A stretch of DNA of 64,000 nucleotides from Blattamonas nauphoetae (Eukaryota; Preaxostyla; Oxymonadida), in assembly GCA_033064195.1 (NCBI GenBank), contig JARBJD010000250.1, positions 1 through 64,000 on the forward strand, written 5' to 3'. The position numbers were made by a program, and so were the translations under genes. The notes under the pieces are model-generated. The model was not told the DNA's origin, ran no database searches, and saw only the letters and a list, made by a program, of their open reading frames with translations. The number at the start of each line of letters is the position of its first letter. The first letter of the stretch is position 1. Below are positions 31,415 to 43,591 of this stretch, in pieces.

Positions 31415-34400
31415 TTATCGTCCAAATTCCGGTTTGCAACAACAGCATGCCGCAAGGAGAACGATCATTGCGATGAACACGATGAGCATCGACGCCGACG
31501 ACAGCACAAGAGGACTGGCTGGTGCACGCTGTTGCGAAATGTCGAGCGGGATGTACGGCACACGAGCACAGACAGGGCTGGGCGAGACAGACGAGGACGG
31601 GAAAGACTGCGAGATGTTTGCGTCGAGGAAGGAGAGTGTGAACCCGTCGTCGCAGAAGCAGATGCCACAACCAGCAGCGGTGTTGTTCGCCACACGCACG
31701 CCACCAAATCCATTCGGGACAGTGCTGCACTTCTCACTCTCCGCACTCACTCCAGTGTCGACACGGGTTGTTGAGTACGAAGGAATGACAGACGGCGTCT
31801 TCTGCAGCGACAGCTCGAAGTTCTCCGCCGCACCTGACCCATTCTCTGCTGCCTCCACTTTCGTCGTCTCGATCATCGCACGCACAGCCAGTCCATACGC
31901 CTCGCCCGCGTTCTCAAATCGCCACGTCGGAAGAACGACGTCGGCCTGCATCTCAACAAACTGGGCCGGGAACCCAACATCCTGTTTGTCGAGCACCCGC
32001 GCGGCGTAGTCCTTTTGGCCGAGCATGGCCTTGTCAAAGTACATCTGGAAGAATGACGTTGTGATCTTCCCTGCCGCTGCTGCGTTGAAAGTCGGTTGGA
32101 TCACATTCGCGCCTGTCGCTGAAGCGGGGTCGAAGGACGGGGCGACGGAGCGGTGGCCAGCCTTGTCTCGTCCGTACATCCCGCCCATCACAGCAACCTT
32201 CGCTCGGCCGGTCGCTTGGAGGATGCGAGTGGTCATCGCACAGCCGGAGAAGCAGTACCCGTCGGAGAGGACGAAGAAGTGGTTGGGGTCGAGGTGAGGA
32301 AGCTGCGGGGCGGGAGAGGCTTTGATTGGAGAGTACTTGGCGGACGAGGTGGATGTGAGGGTGTTGTTGAGGGGAGTGGGTGGGTGGCGCGACGAGGACA
32401 GGACGTTGGAGTGGGTGGGTGTGAATTGGCTGTGCGAGGGAGATGTGGACGAGGCGGAGAGGGACGGGAAGACAGACGAGATGGGCGACTTCGAGTGGAG
32501 TGTCGGGATTCGAGTGGCCGATGTTTTGGTGCCTCCGCTGGCTGCTGACGATGACTCGTTCTTCCTCCTCTCCTTCTCAAGTTTGATGCTCTTCAGCTTC
32601 GTCTCCGCTTCTTCCTTCAATCTGGCCTGTCCCACTCCGTTCGTCAGGCTGAGACGATACAATCCAGTCATCTTCGTCCCTTCGCCGACGCCTCTCCCGT
32701 CCTTCCCCTTCCACGCTCTGTTGATCGTCTGCTCGCTTTCCCACATCTCTTCGTGCCCAGCCTCATCCCAGTTCAGCTCGAACAGGTCTCGGTCGGGGAA
32801 GATGCGTCCGTTCTGAAAGAACGCCGCGTTCAGCTCGCTCTTCACGACACGCCCAGCTGGCATCATCAGAAACGACGAGTCGAACGAACACTGTGGACAG
32901 AGGAGAGGAAGGATGGAGAACGCCAAGTTTGCATATCCTCCTCCATTTCCACGCATGTCCAGAATCAGATAGCGGATGGGAGTTGGGGCGGGTGTGGCTG
33001 TGGTCGTGTCCAGATTCGTCTTCGTCCATTTGAAGTCGCCTTGTTTCTTTTTCGTGTTTGAGATGTCGTGCACAGCGCTGCGGAGGCCGAGGTCGTGATA
33101 GTCTGCGAGTCGCTTGATGGCAAGCAGAAGTTCTTGCTCGAACTGCGATGGGGGTGAGGCGATGAAGGACGGGATTTGGATGACAGCAGCTGTTCCTTCG
33201 ATGTCGTCGGGGGAGAGCGAGCGGAAGATGGACGGCTGTTTGGTTTGGAGATGAGCGAAGTACGAAGCGAGGGAATCCTTCTCAATCAGAAACGATTTCA
33301 CAAAATCTCCGTTCAGAAGGATAGATGCCTTCAGACGTTGCGAGGGAGGGGGAGAGGAGGAGTGGGTGGACGTGTTGACAGTGTCTGTTGGATGGTGAGA
33401 GGTGTGGAAGACGAGAGAGTCTGTTTGGGGAGAGGATGAGAAGACGGGAAAGGTGAGGTTGGAAGTTGTGGTTGGAGTGAAGGAGTCGGAGCGGAGAGAG
33501 GCGGGGAGAGAGAATGACGACAGAACAGACTTGACCTCTTCTGTTGGGACAACAGGGTTTCTAAAACGAAGGAATGGATGGAATGAGAGACAAACACAGT
33601 TCCAGACATCAGTCTGAGCTCATTTTGTGGATCGCTGTCATCGACTCTTTCTTCCGTCGAGAGCAGCACCGAGTCCGTCCTTTGTCTGTTTTTGGTTTCA
33701 ATGCGAATTCCATTGTTCGCCCCAAACTTGATCTGCTTGTCTTTCGTTGTTTCTTCATTGCATGTTCGCTTTGGTATGAAGATTGCCTCGTCTTCCTCTC
33801 TCGAATGTGAGTTCTCGCTCGTCACATCCAACCCCTTCATCGGCTTCTCGTGTGGAAGTGCGGTTGTGGTTGTGGGTGAGCAGGAACAGTCCTTCCCGCG
33901 CACAGACATCACATTCTTCCCAAACAGGTGCTTCGAGTTCTCGCAGCACCCGCGACACTTCTCGACTGGCTTCGAGTGAGGATGAGTGGCAGGCGAGTTC
34001 TGTATCGGAGCGATTCGCTGGGGTTGTGTTTGTGTCTGCGTGCTCATCCCGCGACTGAGTTCCTGCTCAATCCTCGCGTTGGACATCACAAGTGGAGTGA
34101 CCTCGATGATCTCCTCTTCTTCGTCTTCGGATCCCACTCCCTCCCCTTTTTCTCTTTTCTTCACTTTCATCTGCAGAGTGTATGAAGCAGCCTCCCACAG
34201 CGATTGCGGATAGATGGAGAGCGGGCGGAGGTGGAAGAAGGTGGACAGGGCGAGGTTGAACTGTGTCTGGTTGGAGAGGGACAGGCCTGTTGCTCCGAAG
34301 TGGGGGGATGTGACGGTGGACGACCAGAGAGACAAGGCCTGGAGAGATGAGCGAGAAAGGGCACACATCCACGGCATCCATCCATTCTTCAATGTTTACG

Positions 34401-35288
34401 TCGAGTTTCTCTGATTTCTGGAAATTCCCGCGCTTTTGGTTGGACAATCCGAAGAATCGTTTGAGCTGGTCGAGCATGTTTCCTTGTGAGGCTTCTCCAG
34501 CGTCTTGAGCTTTATCGCGGTTTTGTTTCACGCGAGATTGAATTTCAGAAGAAGATTGCGGAAGCCAGCGAATTTTGGTGACAATAGCGTGCTCGTAGTC
34601 AGAGTACGAGATGCCAGTCATGAGTGACGCCTGTTCAGTGATTCCTTTCTGAGATGGTGGATACTGAGCAAGAATAAGCGAGAAATAATCAAAATAGGAG
34701 GCTATGGATACTTTTCCGACTCGGATGATCTGATGAGCAGCACCGAGGGATGTGTCGATTTCAGATCTGAGAGGAAACGGCAGAACTATGCTAAAATGCG
34801 AAAAGAGTTCTGGAAGTGTGTATTGTGTGTGACCGTCACGAAGTCTAGACAAGTAAAGAAACATAAGATCATTTGAACAACGAAATATTTGAGTTTGAAG
34901 AACTGACACAAACCGAGAAAAGACAGTGTGGATAGCTGTATGGAGCTCAAAATCAGAGACAGAGCCAGCTCGTTGGGCTATCTGTTTCAAATTTGATACT
35001 TCTTCCTTGACATTTGTTTGGTAGGCTTGGAATGGCGGTGGTGGACTCAACAAGACGTCAGCAAACGGATATGAAAGAAGAATAACAGCTAGAAAGGAGA
35101 TGATGTGAGATAATGAATTGAATCAAACAAGCAGCTTCTAGAACAAGGGCTTGTTCAGTAGGTGGCGAGCGAAGGGTGGAGAAGCAAGAGAGAACATCAC
35201 TTGGAGGATATAATCTCCCTTTCTCGTATGAACATGGCAGAGAAGATAGAGTGGCAACGAAAAATGCAATCAACAGAGCATAATGCAT
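31415..35288 (-). CDS. Membrane-anchored S41-family (tail-specific/C-terminal processing) peptidase
   Basis: Four exons (35288-35129, 35088-34400, 34338-33608, 33560-31415) sum to 1242 codons; introns are 40, 61 and 47 nt. The ATG at 35288 gives a signal peptide (MHYALLIAFFVATLSSL). The N-terminal region (about 20-260) reads YPFADVLLSPPPPFQAY and later contains RLRDGHTQYT. The peptidase core carries LILDMRGNGGGYANL (about residue 727) and FFVLSDGYCFSGCAM (about 953), in which the Ser of FSG is the likely nucleophile, then GGMYGRDKAGHRS. Long Ser/Thr/Pro-rich inserts separate the blocks, making it larger than bacterial S41 enzymes. A single membrane span near the C-terminus (SMLIVFIAMIVLLAACCCC) is followed by a very short tail. 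It would cleave proteins on the cell surface or in a lumen. The lysine of the Ser-Lys dyad is not obvious, so activity is not assured. Confidence 0.8.
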
Positions 35289-35541
35289 GAATATCTTGCT
35301 GTAAGTCAGGTAGATTGACACGACTGTAGATTATCAATCCTTCGTTCATCAGATAAGAGATTCCTATTCAACGATATGGGAGCCTCAAGATACGGGAGAT
35401 CATTCGAAGATTCGAAGATGGAATTCGTGCTATTCACGTTATTCATTAAATCCAATTCAAGATCTTTAAATTCATGAAAAATGGGATTAGAAAACACAAG
35501 ACAAGCACAAGATGTGAGTCAGAATAGATAGAAGAAAAACA

Positions 35542-37209
35542 TTACTTCGGAAGAACATCCTGGAGTTGTTTGATGAGGAAGATGATGGAGTCGCGGCGAT
35601 CGTCGGTCACGTTGATGTTTGTGAAGTAATCCAAGATGTCTCTGAAGGCAGCAGTGAAGGGGACCTTGTTGACCTCCTGCTTTCCGATTGTGGTTGATGC
35701 AATGCGACTGAGGAGGGTGAGAATGGTTTCGATGATTTCGCTGTTGAGCTCGGCATACATCTGGCAGATGCGAAGAATCATGTCGAAGATATTGCGCTCC
35801 GAGATGGCTTTGATCATATCCTCTGTCGTGCACGCATTGTTGATGCAGACACATTCATTTCGGATGATCGACTGGTTGACCTCAGTCTTCTCTCTGTCCA
35901 AATAGATCTCCATCAATTTCGCGGCTGTCTCAATCGATGCTGGCACTTGGAGGGCTTCGGGGCCACCGTCGAAGGATCCGATGTGGACGACAAGGGAAGT
36001 GACCATGAAGATCGTCTCAGCATCGACTGTTGCGTATTTCATGCAGGCCTTGTTCAATTTAGTGATAATATCGGTGGGGGTGATGGGGCAGGCCATGTCC
36101 GAGCCGTACAGCCCTCCAATTCCGAGGCAGGATTTTGTAATGGCCTTTGTGTCGACCTCGTCGTTGTGGGGGACTTGGAGAGTGTAGTTGAGCAAGTTGT
36201 AGAGAACAGTCAGGTCAGCATTTCCGCAAACCACTTCACTTCCGGTTTCGTCCAGAATGATTGGGAAGAGAGCGAGAATGCACGCTTTTGCGATGGACGT
36301 GTCGGGCGTGTCTTTGCGCAGGATTGGGAGGGCGCAAACCATTGGGACAATATCGGTCGAGAGGATGGGCGAAATACAGTCCTCTGTGCGGTATTAAGAG
36401 ACAGAAAGATGAAATGAAAGACAGCACAAACGATGTTGGGCAAGTGCTTCGACGAGGAGGCAGCACGACTCCAGGAGGACATCGACTTCGGGTTTGCCAC
36501 TCTGGTTTTCTGTTCCATCACGGAGGACTGATTGGAGAACGTTGTATCCTCCGGCAAGCACAAACTCATCTTTTCCTTGTTGGAGTCTGATCAGCTTGGT
36601 GAGCAGTCTGGCTGCGGTAATGGCTGCGACGGGACGGTTTTTGGCTGAAGTGTGAAGAAGCTTCACAAGACTGCCGGTCAGTTTGGCATCAATCATGGTC
36701 TGCTCAGAGCCAGCTGAATGAAGATGAACGGTGAAGGGAAGAAGCATACTGCGATCGGCCACATTTGACAAGATCTGGCATCCACAGAGCGGGAAGGGTC
36801 TTGTTCCAGCTTTCTTCTTGGTCTTGTCAGTGCACTCCTCAATGAGCTGTTGGAGTGTTGTTAATCCGTTGGCTGTGGCAAAATTGGTCTGGCCTTCGGA
36901 ATCAGCTGTTAACTCTGCGAGAGAGGCAAGAGCAAAATTGACACAATCTTGGGTGGCTGGTGACCGTTTCTCGATCACTGAAATCAGGCCTGCAATGATG
37001 GTCGATTGCGTCAAGGCTGTTGTTGAACCTGGATGGATTTTTGGTGAAAAGGAAGTAAGAATAACGAATAATGAATTATGGACTATGGAAAAACCTTCTT
37101 TGCAGAGGCTAATGATGGATTTCAGGGCTTTGATCACATCGTCTTGGTCATCCTGATTTTCCAGGATATTGGTGATTTCATGAATCTCAGAAAGAGAGAA
37201 TAGTGCCAT
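35542..37209 (-). CDS. ARM/HEAT-like helical repeat protein
   Basis: Three exons (37209-37095, 37028-36432, 36383-35542) total exactly 518 codons, TAA at 35542; introns are 66 and 48 nt. ATG at 37209 (MALFSLSEIHEITNIL). The 517-residue protein is a chain of paired helices with armadillo-like words such as CVNFALASLAELTADSEG, ITAARLLTKLIRLQQGKDEF, GYNVLQSVLRDG, ESCCLLVEALAQH and IIETILTLLSRIASTTIGKQ. There is no signal peptide or membrane span, so it is cytosolic, likely a scaffold. I do not recognise the exact family. It is divergent with the WD40/EF-hand gene, with only 110 bp between the two ATGs. Confidence 0.85.
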
Positions 37210-37319
37210 AATTCACAGTACTAAAAGGATAAAATGGCAGGAAGGAAATGAAAAGAATAGTTGAGGAGAAAATCCCAAACCTTTGTTGAGCGACGCCCTT
37301 TATTCTTGATTCTGTGTGA
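37210..37319. promoter_or_regulatory. Short divergent intergenic region, probable bidirectional promoter
   Basis: Only 110 bp separate the start codons of the minus-strand ARM-like gene and the plus-strand EF-hand/WD40 gene. Both promoters and 5' leaders must fit here. No TATA box or known motif is evident, so the call rests on position. Confidence 0.5.
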
Positions 37320-40300
37320 ATGACTGATGCCGAGCAACCAACAACTGTTGCAGCAAAGTCACAACAATTTGCGATGAGCCTTATGCTCAGTTTAACCAAC
37401 GAAACAATGATTGCTCTGAAAAAGGACTTTCAAACGAAAGAAGTTCTTCTCCCTGACGTTTGAGTTTATCATGGAAAAATAACAATTTTCTACCTGTATT
37501 CATCATTTATAGTTTGTTTGCTTGATCGAAAAGCATCTCCCGGAACTCTACTTCGATTTTGATTGTGTTCGCAGTCTTGTCCAACTTTTTGACGATATTG
37601 ATGTTAATGGTGATGGAAACATGGAATGGGATGTTTGAAACTGCATTTTCATTCATTCTCTCCAGGAATTTATGTCATTCATAATAGAGTCAGCTCTGGC
37701 ACACCAAAGTTCTCTCGAAACTCGTGAGGATGTGTGTTTCGTCTTTCATTATTGAAATATATTCCTAATAGTTCCATATGGTCACTGATATTCCACTTTC
37801 TGACAATATAAACTCAATCACCTACATAGAAGAACTTCGGACTCTCATGTGTTGCGAAGAACACTCGCATAACGTTATTCTCATCGATCCAAAAAATGGA
37901 ATGCAAACTGGGACTCTTTCTGGTCACACTGGGCTTGTTACTTCATGTTGCTATGTTCCTGAGTGGAAAGTCTTCGTTACAACGTCGCTGGATGAACTTG
38001 TCTCAATCTGGGATGCTGGAACGAATAAATGCATCTTTTACACCACGACTACTGCTCTTTCTGTGTGCTTACTTTGTTTTAACACTTGTAGGAAGATCCA
38101 CTCGCTCAAATTAGCTGTGCTTGGGATCCACAGTTTAAAGTTCTCTTTACTGGCACATTGAATGGACGAATCAATATGTGGAGATTCAAGTACACAAAAA
38201 GACTCAAGATAGAGAAAATTGGAGTTTTGGAAGAAGATAAGATGCTCCTTAGGCTTCTGGACGAACAGAAGAAAATTGCGAAAGGAAACATGGAACTCTC
38301 CACCGGCCCACAGACAAGAAAACTCCTTTCCCGCACCGAAAAACGTCGTGTTCCAATGCAGCTTGGTTTCTCGTTTGCGACATCGTCAGATCAAACAGCT
38401 GCCAATTCACAAACGGCCAGCGCAACACTCCTTCCGGCATTCGATGCTGGTCTCTCCCAACAGACACCTGAACTGGATCTCTTCTCTCAGAGTTTGATCG
38501 ATGGAGATGAAACATATCGCCGAGTCACAACTAATTTCCGAGAATCGCTCACTTCAGAAAACCTCGACCAGGCTGATACCCGTCTCATTGAACAGGCCCA
38601 AATGCAGCGATCTGCTCGCCTGGCAGAACTCCGACGGCGAGGGTACTTCGTCCGTGAATCAAAACTTGACGACACACACAATCCAGACCAACTCCCAAGA
38701 CACGAAACTGGAGTCGATCCTGAGCTGATCGTCGGACACTTTGACACAGTCAACCAAATCATTGTGGTCCCCTCTCACGTTCAGATTGTTATCACAGCTG
38801 GCGATGACGGTCTCCTCCTGCTCTGGGACTTGGAAAAGAAGGCCGTGAAAAACGTCCTCGCACAGCACGAAAGGGCCGTTTCTTGTGTTTGCTGGCATCC
38901 GCAGGCTCGTGTTGTTCTGAGCGGAGGAAGCGACAATACAATCAGAATCTCAAACCCACATCTCCGCACACAACACAATTCGTCGCATCTTCTCGGTCAC
39001 AAAGCAGCAATTTGTGGACTATCACCCTTTTCAAGCAATCTCTCGCACCAATTTGCGTCACTCTCAAAAGATGGGAACTTGAGATTGTGGGATCTCCGCA
39101 AAACAGTCTGCATCAGTTCAATGTTCGTCAACGAGATCTCCGCCACAGCCCTTCTCAAAAGCGTCTCCAACTTCAACACAACCGTCGGCGGGAAGGACTC
39201 TCTTTCTGGCTCCGGGTTTGCGTCGTCCACGTCGGCTGGGAAGGACGTGTCGTCGTTCGCGATTTGTGGGGATCTGTCGAATCGAACCTTCGTCTGTTGT
39301 GCTCGTCGCATTGCTGTGTACGATTACTGCATCCAATTCACCGACATTTCCAACCCCGAACCGAACGACGACTCGGACAGCTCGCAAGAATACGAACCGC
39401 CACTCACAAAGCATCAGGAAAGGCTGGGAAGTGAGCGAAGCACAATCAAAGAGAATGCACTCCACTTCACCGAAATCAAGCAACGGAATCTGTCGACGGT
39501 TGGGTACCAGCGGATCAGCGAGACGAGAGGAGGGCGGGCGAGGCTGTATGTGGAGAAGGAGACGGCGAAGGACAGGTTCGAAGCGTTGGAGCTGATCAAG
39601 CGACGCCTGCACGGAGTGGAGACAGACGCACAAGCCCTCAACTTGATCGAAGTGGAGCGCGGGATCAAGGCAAAGGAACTCGCCAAAATCACAAAGAAAC
39701 GAGAGTTCCAGCGGAAGCACGGGGTCGGCGTGGGACTCCAAATCGGCCCTCCTTCGATGCTCAGCGGAGAGCGGGCGAGGAAGGGCGGTGTGGTCATCTC
39801 AGCGTCGGCCGGAAAGTCGCGCATTCTGACCAAGTCGCTGCAGATGAACACGGAGGAAGGCGACGCTGCTCGTCTTCGCCAGTCGTCCAAACCCATCCGC
39901 GACCTCATCTACAACGAGCGGATGGCGTGCTTCGCCATCGCTGTCGACGCCACTGTCCAACTCGTCGATGGCTTTTCGGGGCAGAAAGTGGACACGTTCC
40001 TGTTCGATTCCGTCATCACGAAAGTCGCCACTGACAGTCGCGAGCACAAACTGTTCGTTGGCGACGTGGATGGGAAGTCGTCCGCGACGAAGTTCACCAG
40101 CGGTGCTCTGATGAAGCAGTTCCGAACACTCGAGATGCCTCCGTCGGGTGTGTCGATGCGCAGCGCAGGCGGGTCGACGAGAGACACTGCCATTCCCGTG
40201 ACTGGGCTGAGTTACTACGATCCGCGGTGTCTGCTGGTGTATTGCGGGTGGGAGGGGCAGGCGGGGATTGAGGGCGACACGAACTCGTTCCAAAGAAAGC

Positions 40301-43300
40301 TCGTTCCAATCACGAACGACGTGAACACGTGCTGCACGTCGCAGAACGAGATGATCGGGTTGGCAGCGCTGTTGCAGGCGGACGGGATCGTCCGACTGTT
40401 CGATGTCGGCACAGCTCAACAGATCGGACAGATGCTTCTCAAGAAAATGCCGCTCCGAGTGAAGAAGAACACAGACACCGACCAACAAGGCGGCCGAGAT
40501 GTCCTCTCAGCGTCTGATGTCTCACGAACGAGCAATCAGCAAGGCAGTGTCCTCCAAGAGCGCGTCGAGTGCAATCTCACCGCTGGGACGTTCGCTGGCG
40601 ACTATCCCGCTCTGATTGTGGGCGACTCGGATGGACGGATCTCGATCTTCGCAGTGAAGCCATGCACATCGTCCGCGCTCATCTGCCAGTTCAACAACAT
40701 CGCCATTCCTCCGTGCGAAGTGAACACGGCGATGCTGAACGAGCAGAACGAGGAGGAACTCTTCCCGCGCACGCAACTCTCGCGCATCTGCTTCTTCGAG
40801 CAGTACGAGTTTGAGGAGACGGTGCAGGAGACACACACTGTCTTCCAGCAGATCAGACACATCAGCTTGATGCCGCGGCTGGACGACGCGATTCTGGCTG
40901 ATGAGGCGATGGAGAAGGAGAAGGCAGCGAATGAGGTGGTGCAGCTGAAGGTGTTGAAGGAGGAGAAGAGGAAGAAGAAGTTGGAGCGGCTGCAGCGAAC
41001 TGTGAAGGATCCAGAAATGATCGAGCAGCTGATGGAAGAGAGCGACAGCGAAGACGACGACGCCCTCCGCGAGCACCTCTTCGGCTCCAAAAACTGTGTC
41101 TTCACCGTTCCACATCGCGGGATGGCGAAAGAGCATGGTGTCCCCCTTCGGAAGAAGAAAAAGACGCCCAGTCTCGAAAGGCGAGACTCGCTTCGCCAGC
41201 CGTTCTCGCTCGGCTCGCCCAAAACATACGTTGCGAAGGCGTCGCCGAAAGTGCCGCATCCGAAGTCTGCGCTGAGCAATTCGGGGGCGTTGGTGCCGTT
41301 TGGGACGGAGCGGTCGAGTGGGAAGTCGCTGGAGACGCCGAGCTCGCAGTCGATGAGCAGGTCGCCCACAACCAGCACGTTTTCGCAGACAATGTGGCTG
41401 GACAGCGAGGAGACGACACGGATGGGCGATTTGGTGTTTGTGGGCGATGTGAATGGATATGTGACTGTGTACGACATCGGAAAGGTGTTTCGGAAGCTGG
41501 AGATGAAAACCATTCGCCAGATGCTCGAGGCAGGCCCGCAGAAGAGACCGAAAGACGACGACTCGTCGACTCTCTCCCACTCGTTCGGCTCGACACTGAA
41601 ATCGTCGTCGGGAGTGAGCACGCCAGGCACACCCACAAACAAGGCACCGAGTGTGAAGGGGAACACGATGCAGCTGCGACTGAGACTGCATGGGAACCCT
41701 GTGCTGACAGACGAGGTCAGGAATCAGATTGTGGTTGGGCGATGGAGAGCACACCAGGACGTGATCACCACACTGCAAGTCGTGCGAAGGCAGAAGCTGC
41801 TCATCACCGCTTCACTCGACGGCACGTTCGCGTTGTGGGATCTCGAGACACTCTTCAAGCGGAAGAGAGTCGTCCCGTCACAAACAGACACGACGCCGAG
41901 AGCGATCCAGACAGCTCCAACACGAGCAACACTCACAGCACTCTCTCCTCGCTCGCCCACAACACCGACGGGCTTGATGGCCAACGCTGAAGTGGCAGGC
42001 GACATGTGTCCCTTTCCCCGGGAAGAACCAATCCCTCGTTATGGACTGAAGCGGATCGTCCCGACGTGTGTTGCACGGTACCATTCTGTTCTGGGCCAGA
42101 TTCCGAACCCGCCTTCGGATGAGACATTTGGGTGGGCGAAGAGAGCACAAGAAGTACTGCGGGAAGGAAGAAGGAAGAAGCTGCAGAAGGAGCAGCAGGC
42201 TATGTCTTCGTCAGACATGAACAGATCGACCGTGTCGACAGGAAGGGCGAATCCAACAAAAACGAACAAACGAGTCCCGTCCGGCTTCAGTGGCCCACTC
42301 GACACGCTGGACACGAAAGACAAAGTGACGCTTCAGCGAGTGGAGGACGAGGAGCAGCACAGTGTCAGTCAGAGGATCGCTGATCAGCTGTTTGGCGTGT
42401 CTGCAGATGGACACGGACCGTTCAGTGCTCCGCCGACCGAACGCAGCGAATTGCATCGATCCCCACGCTCAGGCGAGGCTGGAGGCGACCGCCCGAAATG
42501 GATGTTCGTGCCGGACCTGACCGAGTTTGAGGAACAGACCACAGAACTGACCCAAAATGTGATCGACCAAAATGTGGACTCGATTGTGCTGCATCGGAAG
42601 GCGCTTCGACACACAGCGGGGTGCGACTTCGGCGGCGAATACGTGGTGCCTCCGTCTGGCCTCTCGGCGAACGTGATGAAGGAGATTAATGCCAAACAGA
42701 AGCGGCGGAACAACTCGCGTCTCCGTTCGTGGAGAGCGGTTGGCGAGATCCCTGCCGGACCGGAAACGAAGCGTCGGCTGTCGCAGTTCGTTGATTTGCT
42801 CGGAAGAGGCGAGACATTCGAATCGGCCATGGGACGAATCGGCGGGTTCAGCACACCCTTCCAACGGCCGGGGTCGTCGCAAGGGGCTCACACAGGAAGT
42901 GTGCGTCTGCCGCCGGAACTGTCGCTGAAGGACACGTTCGACCAAAGGCGGTTCAGCTCGTTCAGATCCGACTCGCGGACGAATCTGAACCGATCGATGA
43001 ACAACAGCTCGTCGTCGCTTGCGAAGTTGGAGATGCAGCTGGATCAGTTGGGGGCGAGCGAGACCACGGTTCTGACAGCGACTGTCCCTGCCATCTTCCC
43101 GTCGCCACACGTCTCGTCGGACATCGAGACGGCACACGACATCAACAATCCCTTCCTCAACACACGTCCAGTGAGTCAAGCGTCGATCCGGCGGCCGAGT
43201 GCTCACGTCCAACACAGAGAGTGGAGGAAGCCAGGCGACATTCCGATGCGGGTGAGTCTGACACGCGAGCGGGTGTACAGAGGAAGGATGGTGTCCCCCA

Positions 43301-43443
43301 TCCGCAAGGAGAGGCTGGACGAGGAGGAGCAGACGTGGAGACGAGAAAGACCGATGACATCGTTGGATACGCACTCTGCGAGGGATCGGAGGCTCTCTGC
43401 GAGCATGGAAATGACAAGGATCAAGAAAAGAGCTGGTTTTTGA
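37320..43443 (+). CDS. EF-hand plus WD40 repeat protein, WDR49/CFAP337-like
   Basis: Five exons (37320-37457, 37513-37632, 37666-37731, 37772-38062, 38092-43443), all phase 0, total 1989 codons with TGA at 43441. Introns are 55, 33, 40 and 29 nt. Residues of about 47-90 form an EF-hand with a canonical calcium loop, DIDVNGDGNMEW, then EFMSFIIESAL. WD40 repeats follow: LSGHTGLVTSCCY...LVSIWD, HVQIVITAGDDGLLLLWDL, HERAVSCVCWHPQARVVLSG, FASLSKDGNLRLWDL, DLVFVGDVNGYVTVYDI and LLITASLDGTFALWDLE. Long polar inserts and a disordered Arg-rich C-terminus (SASMEMTRIKKRAGF) enlarge it. An N-terminal EF-hand followed by WD40s is the layout of WDR49/CFAP337, a ciliary axonemal protein, so a flagellar role is likely. 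Confidence 0.85.
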
Positions 43444-43591
43444 TTATATGGAGATCAATGAATCTCAAATATCTTATTTCGTCATAATTTGTCGTTTTTT
43501 GTTTGTATCTTCTCTCGAAAATGAAAAAGCCTGTCAGTCACTTCAAAATTTGGTTTGATCAAGAAGCCCTTTAACTGTACTTTTGATTGTC

